Below are positions 27,325-36,248 of a stretch of 64,000 nucleotides of DNA, in pieces. The DNA is from a candidate division CSSED10-310 bacterium. GTDB taxonomy: Bacteria > CSSED10-310. How positions within the stretch are numbered: the stretch's first letter is position 1; each line of letters begins with the position of its first letter. The notes under the pieces are model-generated. The model saw only the letters and a program-made list of their open reading frames with translations. It did not search any database and had not been told where the DNA came from. The stretch is from the NCBI GenBank assembly GCA_016931515.1, contig JAFGEQ010000002.1, positions 90,278 through 154,277 on the forward strand, in the 5' to 3' direction. Made by a program: the position numbers and the translations under genes.

Positions 27325-28719
27325 ATGCCGGGAACTGATGCAATTGTCTACAAGGGGTACAAGGATCTTGCACTGGCAAAATTAAAGGAGATTGGCATCA
27401 GGGTCTGGTCTGACGTCATCCTTGAAACGGAGCAGGGACGATTTGAAGGCATTATTCTACCGAGGTCTGAAACCGCCGATCATGATCACATTGTGATCAA
27501 GTTGAAAAATGGCTACAACATAGGAGTGCGCGCGGACAAGGTTCGCAGCGCAAAAGAAGTTAACTACAAGGAAGCAATCTATAAAATTCCCGAATCGGAA
27601 TTCCCGCGTGACGAGGAGAAGCCGAATGTAACGCTGCTAGGTACTGGAGGAACGATAGCCAGTCGTCTTGATTATAGGACAGGTGCCGTCATTCCGGCAT
27701 TTACTCCAGGTGAATTGTATGGTGCCGTACCGGAACTCGCTGATATCTGCAACATGAAGACCGAAAAATTATTCGGTGTATTTTCCGAGAACATGGGGCC
27801 TGAACAATGGATTGGAACAGCGCAGGCAATTGGTCGAGAGATCCGTAATGGGGTTGATGGTATTGTGATTGGTCATGGGACCGATACCATGCATCACACG
27901 GCAGCGATCCTGTCATTCATGGTTCAGAACACGCCTGTTCCCATCGTCATGGTCGGATCCCAACGGTCATCAGACAGACCTTCATCGGATGCCGCTTTGA
28001 ATCTACGCCACGCTGTCTATACAGCTGCTCACGGGGATATAGCGGAAACAATGATCTGCATGTTCGGACCCACTTCCGACCAGTATGGATTACTTCATCC
28101 GGGAACCCGTGTCCGGAAAATGCATTCGAGTTACCGGTCGACCTTCCGAACGATCGGTGACATCCCTTTAGCCAAAGTTACAACCGATTCGCTGACTCAC
28201 CTGACATCACATTACAAGCATCGCCGCAAAGATAAAAATGTTGCGATTGATGCTGTATTCGATCCTCGTGTCACGATAGTTTATTATTATCCGAACATGA
28301 AACCTGATATCATTGATTCGCTAATCGAGCATGATTACAAGGGAATTGTCATTGCCGGAACGGGATTGGGGCATGTCAACAAGCCGCTTTATCCTGCGCT
28401 GAAGAGGGCACGGGATGCCGGAGTTGCGGTATTTATGACGGTTCAGACATTATGGGGTTTTGTCCAGATGTATGTGTATGAAACCGGTCGGGAGATGTTG
28501 CAACTGGGTGTTATTCCTTGCAGCAATATGCTACCGGAAACCGCATATGTAAAACTCGGATGGGCCCTTGCCCACAGCAATGACGTTGATGAACTGCAAT
28601 CAATCATGCTAACACCGATTTCCAGGGAAATTACGGAGCGAGAGCCGTATAACGGCTACCTCATCTTCCAAGGCGGTTTGCCGGAAGTTGAGGAATTCAT
28701 TCAAAAGGTGAAGCGCTGA
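27325..28719 (+). CDS. gatD: Archaeal-type Glu-tRNA(Gln) amidotransferase subunit GatD
   Basis: GatD is the glutaminase subunit of GatDE: it releases ammonia from an amide donor so that GatE can convert Glu-tRNA(Gln) to Gln-tRNA(Gln). The N-terminal 75 residues are the GatD-specific beta-barrel domain (GIRVWSDVILETEQGRFEG), absent from plain asparaginases. The asparaginase-like core follows: LLGTGGTIASR (Thr110), VIGHGTDTMHHTA (Thr186, Asp187), VGSQRSSDRPSSDAALNL and RVRKMHSSYR (Lys265). All expected catalytic residues are present, and 464 residues is normal for GatD but not for AnsA/AnsB. A strong GGAAGGAG precedes the ATG. Its partner gatE lies 40 bases downstream in the opposite direction. 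Confidence 0.92.
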   Translation: MPGTDAIVYKGYKDLALAKLKEIGIRVWSDVILETEQGRFEGIILPRSETADHDHIVIKLKNGYNIGVRADKVRSAKEVNYKEAIYKIPESEFPRDEEKPNVTLLGTGGTIASRLDYRTGAVIPAFTPGELYGAVPELADICNMKTEKLFGVFSENMGPEQWIGTAQAIGREIRNGVDGIVIGHGTDTMHHTAAILSFMVQNTPVPIVMVGSQRSSDRPSSDAALNLRHAVYTAAHGDIAETMICMFGPTSDQYGLLHPGTRVRKMHSSYRSTFRTIGDIPLAKVTTDSLTHLTSHYKHRRKDKNVAIDAVFDPRVTIVYYYPNMKPDIIDSLIEHDYKGIVIAGTGLGHVNKPLYPALKRARDAGVAVFMTVQTLWGFVQMYVYETGREMLQLGVIPCSNMLPETAYVKLGWALAHSNDVDELQSIMLTPISREITEREPYNGYLIFQGGLPEVEEFIQKVKR

Positions 28720-28758
28720 AAACAGAGTTATCCTAATAGCAGTCAAGTCAGAGAATTT

Positions 28759-30666
28759 TTATGTCTGCTCCCGTTTTTTTTCCAGAGTATCCCTGATCCG
28801 TATGGAGAGTTCCCTACCATGTGCTCTGCCTTTCAGGGATTTCATCGCCTCTCCCATCAACCAGTTCAGTTGCTGTTCCAGGTGGCAGAATGTCCGGCTG
28901 TTCATCTGCTTGGCAGCTTTCTGTATGACATTGTTGATGTCATCGTCCGTGGCAGGTGTCATTCCCGTTTTCTGTAAACATTGAATACATTTTTGATTGG
29001 GGTTTTCTGCCATATACAACAGCAATGATTTGAATCCTTCCCGGAAAAATAACCCATCCTGCCAACACATGAACAATTCCTCGAACCTCTGCTCCGTCAG
29101 ATTATGAACCGGTATATTTTTCCGAGCCAAAAACGGGATCATGCGTCCGAGTATTTCGGCTTGTCGTTTCGCACTTTCAGGAAATGTCATCGATAGCCTG
29201 TCAAACAGTGGAGCATATTCTGAAATGGCCAATGATCGTATCACATCCTGCGGGACTTTTATTTCCTGGTAACGGCGTTCTCTTATCCACGGTTGCTCAG
29301 GCAACTGATGTGCGATTGAGTGAATTCGTTCTTCAGATAATGGGAGAGGGGGATGATCAGTATCGGGGTACATCCTGTCAGGACCCGGAAGAATCCTTTC
29401 GAAGTCATTGCAACCGTTTTTTAATGCCTGGCGTGTTTCGGGGGGAATCCCGCGAGTTGCTTCTCGTGCCCGGATATATATCTCAGACACGGCTGTTTCA
29501 AGATCCTCATCCGGACCATACACAAGAAAGATTGCGTCATGGTGTGTGGCATCCAGTCGATTTCGAATTTTTCGCCAAATCCCGCTATTGATGTTCATCG
29601 CATCCGGTGAATCCGGATGCAGCATATTCGGCATTTGATCCAGACATGCGATAACCCGTATTCGACCGGCAAATTCGTCTGCAAATACAGTGTGTTCCTG
29701 GGTTTGCCAAGTCAATAGTCCTCCAAAACCATTCAATCTCACGGCAACGATCCGATTCCCTCTCTGATTGGCCAATGCTGAATTATCAACATTTCGAAGC
29801 AATCTGGTCACATCCGCAATGCGCTGCTGGATCGTATCGGCAGTTACACCACGGGATCTTAATGTCGCCATGATCTCCAGCAATGCTTTCTGCCGCCAGG
29901 TTTCATTGTGCAATAATCGAGGAATATCACCTATCCTGGGTACACCCTTGATTTCAATCCTGGTTCCTCCTCTGATCGAACAATTCACATCATGTCTGAC
30001 GGATCCGGGACCGCGGCGTACCATGCCGAGATTCCATAGAGCTCTTCGGATAGCCTCCGCACCCAGTCCGGCTTCCTCCGGTGTTTGGAAATCCGGTGCA
30101 GTTACAACTTCCACAAGGGGGATACCCAATCGATCCGCCTTAAAAACGATCCGATGTCCCTTATCCGAGACTTCCCGACAGGAATCCTCCTCCACGCTCA
30201 TGTGAAGAATTCCTATCGTTCGGTTGCTCATCTCAAAACCGCCACCAACTCCCATGATCGCAGTCCGTTGAAATCCTGTTGGGATAGAACCGTCGAGATA
30301 CTGTTTTCGTGTAATATGGACTTCGTCAACAAGAGACATATTGAAGGTTTGAGCGATGGCAATGGCAATATCCAGTGCCTTTTCATTGACCATAAAAGGA
30401 GGTGTATCATCCATCTCATAGGTGCAGTTGATATCTCCATAAATCTGGTAGAGCACTTCTTTCTTGGTTTTGAATTCCATCAGGGCTGTGCCGTCATATT
30501 CCCCTAATTCACTGAGTGTCGGTCTCATATGTCTTAAGACTTCGGCATCATGCCGTCTGTTGGTCAGGTTAACAGGACAATGACAAAACAGCTTGCGCTC
30601 CGTGTTCAGCTGATGATGAACTTCCAGACCCGCCTTGAATCCCAGCCCGATGTAATCCAGCAACAT
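28759..30666 (-). CDS. gatE: Archaeal-type Glu-tRNA(Gln) amidotransferase subunit GatE
   Basis: GatE is the kinase/transamidase and tRNA-binding subunit. The start MLLDYIGLGFKAGLEVHHQLNT and the KLFCHCPVNL that follows are the GatB/GatE opening. EEDSCREVSDKGHRIVFKADRLG and PLVEVVTAPDF are core motifs. The middle region (about 270-430) is the AspRS-type GAD insertion that separates GatE from GatB, with TRIEIKGVPRI just before it. The C-terminus is the helical YqeY-like tRNA-binding tail (GEAMKSLKGRAHGRELSIRI). At about 635 residues it has the length of archaeal GatE, not the 480 of GatB. The ATG at 30666 is chosen because GGAGGAGATC precedes it; the frame itself is open to 30723. Convergent with gatD. 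Confidence 0.92.
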   Translation of the reverse strand: MLLDYIGLGFKAGLEVHHQLNTERKLFCHCPVNLTNRRHDAEVLRHMRPTLSELGEYDGTALMEFKTKKEVLYQIYGDINCTYEMDDTPPFMVNEKALDIAIAIAQTFNMSLVDEVHITRKQYLDGSIPTGFQRTAIMGVGGGFEMSNRTIGILHMSVEEDSCREVSDKGHRIVFKADRLGIPLVEVVTAPDFQTPEEAGLGAEAIRRALWNLGMVRRGPGSVRHDVNCSIRGGTRIEIKGVPRIGDIPRLLHNETWRQKALLEIMATLRSRGVTADTIQQRIADVTRLLRNVDNSALANQRGNRIVAVRLNGFGGLLTWQTQEHTVFADEFAGRIRVIACLDQMPNMLHPDSPDAMNINSGIWRKIRNRLDATHHDAIFLVYGPDEDLETAVSEIYIRAREATRGIPPETRQALKNGCNDFERILPGPDRMYPDTDHPPLPLSEERIHSIAHQLPEQPWIRERRYQEIKVPQDVIRSLAISEYAPLFDRLSMTFPESAKRQAEILGRMIPFLARKNIPVHNLTEQRFEELFMCWQDGLFFREGFKSLLLYMAENPNQKCIQCLQKTGMTPATDDDINNVIQKAAKQMNSRTFCHLEQQLNWLMGEAMKSLKGRAHGRELSIRIRDTLEKKREQT

Positions 30667-30692
30667 GATCTCCTCCGGTTTCCGGACAATTG

Positions 30693-30721
30693 AAAAGCCC
30701 GGCGTCATATTATCGCCGGGC
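30693..30721 (-). terminator. Probable terminator after the 30748-32073 gene
   Basis: Perfect 8-bp G/C-rich stem (30697-30704 with 30714-30721), 9-base loop, then TTTT on the minus strand. It lies between the secreted-protein gene and gatE, separating their transcription. Confidence 0.55.
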
Positions 30722-30747
30722 AATCGAATTTCAAGATATTTTCAAAA

Positions 30748-32073
30748 TCAGCTGACTTTTTCGATCTCGATCCAGCCGAATTTCTGGTTGCCGCGCTGAT
30801 CGAATTCTCCCTCAAGTGGGAACTCCAGGTAGACTCTGCCTTCGTCCCGACCAGTACCCTTCCGGACGTTAAACTTTTTAGTGATTGTCATCTTGGTGTA
30901 TGGAATATATTTATTGATCGAAAGAGATTTAGGCGCAGCCTCGAAAGAGACATAATTGGTCAGATATGTTGATTCCGTACCAATCGGAAGCAACTCTTCA
31001 GGATCACTGATTTGCATCGGCATACTGAAATCAACGGGATCATCCGCTTCATTTAGAGAACGTGCCATTCGAAAGCTTATGTATTCGCCTTTCAGACCAT
31101 CATCCCATGTGAATTTCGTACCGAAAACTTCCCATCGTCCATACCAGTTCATCCGGATGAGAGTGTTCTCGATGTATGATTTATATTCTGCAGGGGTTGT
31201 CTCATCATCAGACAGAGAGTCAGCAAGCTCGGTCAGTCGTTTATATGCATATTCGTCATCAAGGATCATCGCAGCCCGTATGCAGAGCTGTTTGTCTGCA
31301 AAATCGGTCACCTTCGCACTCAGAACATTATCCAAGATAAACATACCATCATCCGGGATATTGAAATCAATGAATGCCTGGAGAACCGGACGATAGTCAC
31401 CCGGAGACAATTTTACGAAGACCTTGCGAAACAATGGCAACAGCTCTTCATTCCATTCCCGGAAGCTGGACAGAGCAGTTACCAGCGCATTCGTCCATTT
31501 CACCTCGATGGCGTCCTTCAGAATCTCCTCTTCCAGATACTTTTTAAGAACATCATACTCCCGGAGAGTTATCAGCCTTTCGGACGCCAGGACCTTCAGA
31601 GCCTTATAGCGCTCTGATTGAAACTTTCCCTTTGCCCAGTTCCTCTGAAGCACAATATCCCATAACAGGTTCTTTCCTTCGATCTGGTAATCGAGTTTGA
31701 CCAAGCCGAAATACCCGGAATCCCAGAAATCACCGACAGCCGCCGATCCTTCCGGACGATATTCCCCAATCATCAATGTGCCAAAAAATGCTGCCAGAAT
31801 TTCACGGGGATACAATCCTTCTTCGATATAACTGTCAACAATTATCCGAGCCTTTTGCCTTGTGGGATACCGGACATAAGCGCCATGCATCGTCGTAGTT
31901 TTGAAGCAGGGAGGTTCACCGCGCCAGAACCACAGGTTACAAAGAAAGTCCCCGGATTTGGTTGTTTCCGGAAAAACAGGAAACGGTAAAGTATTCTCTG
32001 ATTCCACAGCTTGGCAAAGTACAACGCCCGTTGCAAAAATCAATAGTATGATGATCAATCCATGTTTCGACAT
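30748..32073 (-). CDS. Secreted protein of unknown function
   Basis: I do not recognise a family. The N-terminus is a signal peptide (IIILLIFATGVVLCQA, cleavage near residue 22). The mature part has a Cys/Trp-rich start (FLCNLWFWRGEPPCF), then mostly helical sequence with an alternating pattern that could form HEAT-like repeats (about 150-290), and a beta-rich C-terminal third (about 310-440). AAGGAGG lies 9 bases before the ATG. It follows the nuclease-like gene by 108 bases and may belong to the same minus-strand unit as the Ser/Thr kinase. Confidence 0.7.
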   Translation of the reverse strand: MSKHGLIIILLIFATGVVLCQAVESENTLPFPVFPETTKSGDFLCNLWFWRGEPPCFKTTTMHGAYVRYPTRQKARIIVDSYIEEGLYPREILAAFFGTLMIGEYRPEGSAAVGDFWDSGYFGLVKLDYQIEGKNLLWDIVLQRNWAKGKFQSERYKALKVLASERLITLREYDVLKKYLEEEILKDAIEVKWTNALVTALSSFREWNEELLPLFRKVFVKLSPGDYRPVLQAFIDFNIPDDGMFILDNVLSAKVTDFADKQLCIRAAMILDDEYAYKRLTELADSLSDDETTPAEYKSYIENTLIRMNWYGRWEVFGTKFTWDDGLKGEYISFRMARSLNEADDPVDFSMPMQISDPEELLPIGTESTYLTNYVSFEAAPKSLSINKYIPYTKMTITKKFNVRKGTGRDEGRVYLEFPLEGEFDQRGNQKFGWIEIEKVS

Positions 32074-32181
32074 TTGAGAAAACCTCCTTCTATCTGGAAG
32101 GCACGCTGTTACTGGCGATAAAATAGCACTAAAACACCTCTCAACGCAAGTTCAACCCGGCAGACTGCTGTTTGAGCCGGA

Positions 32182-33126
32182 TCACTCCTTCTCAGAAGGA
32201 ACCGCATCCGGTTGAATCTCGTCAATTCCATCATCGTCCGGACAATCAATCCTGAAAGATGCCGTTACAATCCGGTGATCGGAAACTGCTTTTCGGGCAA
32301 TTTCGTATTCACTCCAATCCAGCAATCCGTTTTTATTCTGATCCCAATCGGCATCCCAATGAATCACGTTAATGGTCTGCCGTCCAGCGAACTCTGCGGT
32401 AAAATATCGTGCCGGGTTGAAAATTATGTGATCGTAGATACTCGGGTTCATAACACTCGTTGGTATCTCACTATCTATCGTGACCGATATCATGGCGTGC
32501 CGATTAAGGAATTCATAGAAAAAATATGCCGAACTGGACGGCGCAGGGAACTGGTAGCCATATGATAATCCGGGCGCATTGAAGTCGCCAACCAGGATAA
32601 GATCCAACTCCTTATCTTCTCGATAACTTAACCAATCATCAAGCAGTTTGAACTCCACCATACGTGTATGCGGGTATGTTTTTTTCGAACCATCGAAAAA
32701 CAGGTGGAGATTCATTAATTCGAAATCAAAGTTACCCGCTTTAAAAACGGCAAAAAACGGCTTTCGTCCCAACTTGGGTTTGTCCAATAGGCCGGGACCC
32801 TGCTGAAGGGTTACAGGAGGCCGCCAGATGAATGCGAACCGTTCCCATGTTGTCACGTCGGATACCGCCCAAAGGTATTCGGGTCCGAGAGCGACTGCCA
32901 ATGCCGCAACTGACTCAGTACCTTCCGAATGGACTTCCTGCACAGCCAATACATCTATCCCTCTACAATATCCGGCGAGATTGGCAATCCGGAGCGGATC
33001 AAGCTTTTCTCCAAAGCCCTGAATATTAAACGTCCCGATGGTAATCAAACCCGTATCATCTGCGATTGCAGAACTCGATGTGACCAAAACTGTCAGTAGA
33101 TAGCTGATGAACGCAAAATATCTCAA
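32182..33126 (-). CDS. Secreted endonuclease/exonuclease/phosphatase (DNase I-like) protein with EF-hand loop
   Basis: A signal peptide (about 1-22) precedes an EEP-fold domain: IGTFNIQGFG, DVLAVQEVHSEG (metal Glu), ILVGDFNAPG (Asp, Asn) and the closing SDHRIVTASF (catalytic His). These are the residues of DNase I, sphingomyelinase and inositol phosphatases, so the substrate cannot be named; it acts outside the cytoplasm. Between the last two motifs lies DQNKNGLLDWSE, a complete EF-hand/dockerin-type calcium loop, which is unusual here. TTG start with AAGGAG upstream. It follows the Ser/Thr kinase gene after 18 bases. Confidence 0.85.
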   Translation of the reverse strand: MRYFAFISYLLTVLVTSSSAIADDTGLITIGTFNIQGFGEKLDPLRIANLAGYCRGIDVLAVQEVHSEGTESVAALAVALGPEYLWAVSDVTTWERFAFIWRPPVTLQQGPGLLDKPKLGRKPFFAVFKAGNFDFELMNLHLFFDGSKKTYPHTRMVEFKLLDDWLSYREDKELDLILVGDFNAPGLSYGYQFPAPSSSAYFFYEFLNRHAMISVTIDSEIPTSVMNPSIYDHIIFNPARYFTAEFAGRQTINVIHWDADWDQNKNGLLDWSEYEIARKAVSDHRIVTASFRIDCPDDDGIDEIQPDAVPSEKE

Positions 33127-33144
33127 GCGAATCTCCTTCCGATA

Positions 33145-34785
33145 TTATTTAAAAGTAACAGTTATATCCATAATTATATCAGCCGGTCGACCGTGATATG
33201 TACCGTTTGTATATGTCCAGGACTGAACTGCTTCCATCGCAAGATTATCAAGATCCGGGTCAACGCTGTTGAGTATTGCGAAGCGGCCGAGTTTGCCGGT
33301 TTTAAGAATGATACATTGAACAACGACTTGAACAGGCGTTTCATAGTGTCCGATAAGATGCCGGGGAAGTTGGAGTGGTTTAGCATTATGAACAACGGGG
33401 GCAATGACCCCGGGGCGTTCCATCCAGAAAGGTTCTTTTCCTTCATCGATCTGATGCTTCCCGGCTGCCGGTTTCTTAGTTGACGGGGTTGCTTTCTTTT
33501 CAGCGATGGAACGTTCTGATTGGGTTGATTTTTGAAAGAAAGATACAACCAGGTCATAGCTTTTTGAGATGCAGGATTCTACTCCTTTTTTTGCAGTGAG
33601 CAGAAGCGAAGCGGGCATGAATAAATAGGCTGTGGCGACCCCGATGATCATCAACAGAGTCGTCACCCGGGTCCAAGGAAATTTCCTGGATTCCGGAGGT
33701 GCTTTGATTGTGCCATAGCGGGGTTCTGTTTTCCGTCCCTGACTACCGGGATAAATCGTCAGATCCGGTGTTGTCTTCATTGTTTCAGCCAAGCTGATGA
33801 CATCAGGGATCAGGGGACCGTCAGCTTGGATCGTCACATCATCGTCAGATTGAATTGCTGCAGTATTTTTTGAGGGTAAATGTTTGTCAGCCGCATTCGG
33901 CGATGTCAACTCGATCCCCAACGCATGTCCCAGGGCTTTGGAAAAATCAAGAATTGATGGATACCGTTCAACCGGACTGCTCTGCATCGCTCTATCCAGG
34001 ACCTTGTCGACTTCACTCGGCCAGGCCGAACCGGGAACAAGATCTGAAAGGCGTGGAGGCGGTTCTTTGACGCGACGCATTAGAGCTGTAATTGGAGAAC
34101 CTTCCGAGAAGGCAGGTTTACCGGTAATGCTTTCCAGAAAAATTAAGGCAAGGGAATACTGGTCACTCCTGTGATCGACCGGCACTTCCATAGCCTGTTC
34201 CGGCGAACAGTAACGAAGTTTTCCGATGAATGTATTTGTTGTCGTCTGCCCAATCTCCATGATTTTCCGACTCTCGGGATGAAAAGCATCCTGCCGGGCA
34301 ATTCCAAAATCAATCACCTTCACATTGATGTTCAGCTCATCATACCCTGCAACCATAAGGTTATCGGGAGACAAATCACGGTGAACAATCCCTTTGCTGT
34401 GGGCGTAATACAACCCCTGAGCTGCCTGATCGACGATCTGCCACATTTCTTTTGCCGGAATGACGCCATGATAAAGAACAAGGTCATCAAGACTCTCACC
34501 ACTGGCAATCTCCATTACAATGAAAAGAAATCCCTTTTCTTCAAAAAATTCGAACACCCTGATCAGATGAGGATGCTCCAGGATAGCCAGAATTCGGGCT
34601 TCCTGCTCGAATCTCCTCACGAATTGAGGATCATTCGCGAGATCGGGTCTAAGTACTTTCACAGCGCGTTCAACATGAAGTTTCACATGTCGACCGCGAA
34701 AAACAGCACTCATACCACCCGAACCAATAATATCGGTAAGATGATATTCCCTTATCTGTTTTCCAAGCCATTCGCGTGGATTCAC
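33145..34785 (-). CDS. Ser/Thr protein kinase with transmembrane helix and TonB-like C-terminal domain
   Basis: Hanks-type kinase (about 15-280): glycine loop IGSGGMSAVFRG, Lys43 (AVKVL), catalytic loop IVHRDLSPDNLM (Asp137; Ser replaces the usual Lys of HRDLKP) and DFG at Asp159. A linker leads to a transmembrane helix (about 372-395), placing the C-terminus in the periplasm. The last 65 residues (VVVQCIILKTGKLGRFAI ... LAMEAVQSWTYTNG) match the TonB C-terminal fold. A cytoplasmic kinase would thus be joined to a periplasmic TonB-like domain. GTG start. It lies between a secreted protein gene (31 bases upstream) and the secreted nuclease gene. Confidence 0.85.
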   Translation of the reverse strand: MNPREWLGKQIREYHLTDIIGSGGMSAVFRGRHVKLHVERAVKVLRPDLANDPQFVRRFEQEARILAILEHPHLIRVFEFFEEKGFLFIVMEIASGESLDDLVLYHGVIPAKEMWQIVDQAAQGLYYAHSKGIVHRDLSPDNLMVAGYDELNINVKVIDFGIARQDAFHPESRKIMEIGQTTTNTFIGKLRYCSPEQAMEVPVDHRSDQYSLALIFLESITGKPAFSEGSPITALMRRVKEPPPRLSDLVPGSAWPSEVDKVLDRAMQSSPVERYPSILDFSKALGHALGIELTSPNAADKHLPSKNTAAIQSDDDVTIQADGPLIPDVISLAETMKTTPDLTIYPGSQGRKTEPRYGTIKAPPESRKFPWTRVTTLLMIIGVATAYLFMPASLLLTAKKGVESCISKSYDLVVSFFQKSTQSERSIAEKKATPSTKKPAAGKHQIDEGKEPFWMERPGVIAPVVHNAKPLQLPRHLIGHYETPVQVVVQCIILKTGKLGRFAILNSVDPDLDNLAMEAVQSWTYTNGTYHGRPADIIMDITVTFK

Positions 34786-34816
34786 TGATCGTCTACCTTA
34801 GTATTGAAACACGGTC

Positions 34817-36070
34817 TTATCGATATGCCCATGTAACCACATCATAAACACCGAACAGTTCCCGGGAATCATGATCCAGCAGGGCAGCCCAAAAACGGAG
34901 ATCTTCGGCTGATCCATCAACATCAGGCCAGACGAAGGTCAGAACAACTTCATCTGGATAAATGCTTCCGGTATCCAGGACTCTTTGCCGCCAGGTGATT
35001 GATTCAGTCCATTCCGGCCAGAACCAGAATGCCCCATACACATCTAAAAGTATGAATTCATCTACGTTGATTGATGAACCTGCGTTGACGAGGGTCCGCG
35101 ATAAACGAAACGTGTCTCCTCGACTGAAAGAATCGCTGTTGAGATGCAGCGTCGTACCTGATTGTGCTGGATCGGGGGTTGGAGAAGGGGTTGGTGTTGG
35201 GAAAGCCGTGAGATCAAAGTCCATAAGATCCATGCGGAGTTCTCTGAGAAGGAGCCCCTGGTCAGGCATCTCCAGATCGGTCATGGAGAAAAAAGCGTAG
35301 TTCCGAGCAATATCCGCATATCGAGCCAATAAAGATCCGTCCCATTCCGCTCCCGATCCTTCGATCCTGATAACATTCCATGTTTTATAACTCTCCATGG
35401 TCATCACGTCGAAATCGATATTGAAAAGCACAAAATCATCGAAGGTATCCTCCATCGTCTGCGGTCCGGATCCGATATCGTATGTTATATAGTAACGACC
35501 ATAGAAAAACAGGGTCATAGCCTCCGACCACTGATTCCCTACTTCAACAGGAAACCGTATACAATCGCGTGCCGGCTCGTATTCCTCCGTGAAGGCAATT
35601 TCGATCGTGCCGACCTGGCGCCATGAGAAAAGGTAATCAGCCCACAGATCAGCGGTGATGAACCGTGAATTGTAAACGGTTCCAAGTGTTTCGGTGTCAA
35701 CCCACATTTCGCCCGTCTGGGTTCCATTTCGCAGTTCAATCGGAATCTCCATATCGAAAAGATCGACATCTGCAATCCCTTCACCGCTAACCATACCGGC
35801 GTACACCAGACGATAGACATTATACTCCTTCATCTCACCACGCGTGAGCTGCCGGGTCTCCATGCTCCGGCACTGGTAATCCGGTGCATCATCTTCTATA
35901 ATCATATCAATCTGATCTGTACTTTCCGGATCTTTCATATTAACATCGAGATATGTCAGTATCGCCCAATTAAATCCCGGTTCCCATTCCGGCAAGTCGA
36001 GTTGGGCGATGCCATTTGGTGTCAATCCTAGTGTTAACATGCAGACGATCAAACCTGAATACTTTTTCAT
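34817..36070 (-). CDS. Secreted surface protein sharing its C-terminal domain with the 14483-15607 protein
   Basis: The ATG at 36070 is chosen because it is preceded by AGGAAGG and opens a signal peptide (MKKYSGLIVCMLTLGLTPNGIAQ); the longer frame to 36118 adds 16 polar residues. The mature part is an all-beta domain of about 260 residues, then a short TPTPSPTPDP linker, then a domain of about 115 residues (GTTLHLNSDSFSRGDTF ... FWFWPEW ... EVVLTFVWPDVDG). Its spacing and Trp/Pro positions match the C-terminus of the 14483-15607 protein. I recognise no known family. It heads the run with the Ser/Thr kinase and nuclease-like genes. Confidence 0.72.
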   Translation of the reverse strand: MKKYSGLIVCMLTLGLTPNGIAQLDLPEWEPGFNWAILTYLDVNMKDPESTDQIDMIIEDDAPDYQCRSMETRQLTRGEMKEYNVYRLVYAGMVSGEGIADVDLFDMEIPIELRNGTQTGEMWVDTETLGTVYNSRFITADLWADYLFSWRQVGTIEIAFTEEYEPARDCIRFPVEVGNQWSEAMTLFFYGRYYITYDIGSGPQTMEDTFDDFVLFNIDFDVMTMESYKTWNVIRIEGSGAEWDGSLLARYADIARNYAFFSMTDLEMPDQGLLLRELRMDLMDFDLTAFPTPTPSPTPDPAQSGTTLHLNSDSFSRGDTFRLSRTLVNAGSSINVDEFILLDVYGAFWFWPEWTESITWRQRVLDTGSIYPDEVVLTFVWPDVDGSAEDLRFWAALLDHDSRELFGVYDVVTWAYR

Positions 36071-36171
36071 GGGACGGCCTTCCTGCGATTCGGTAGTACT
36101 ACCAGAAGTACGGGTCAAGGGATGCGCTGGAGAATACTATATCCGAAACGGCTGCCATGGTCCATACGCGC

Positions 36172-36187
36172 GCATTATCCCTGCCAC
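36172..36187 (-). promoter_or_regulatory. Weak sigma-54 type promoter candidate for the 34817-36070 gene
   Basis: Minus strand: TGGCA at -24 and TGC at -12, with the exact ten bases between GG and GC. The -12 box (ATGCG) is imperfect and the leader would be about 90 bases. Confidence 0.3.
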
Positions 36188-36203
36188 ATGATTGATGCTC
36201 CCC

Positions 36204-36233
36204 TTGATATGACCTGAAGATAGAAAGTATAGT
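36204..36233 (+). promoter_or_regulatory. Sigma-70 promoter for the 36249 GT2 gene
   Basis: TTGATA (36204-36209), 18-base spacer, TATAGT (36228-36233). The predicted start near 36240 leaves a leader of only about 9 bases, which contains GAGG. Confidence 0.6.
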
Positions 36234-36248
36234 CCCAATAGAGGACGG

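Noticed and set aside
34171..34788. Plus-strand open frame of 205 codons
   Set aside because: It is antisense to the kinase domain; no motifs.
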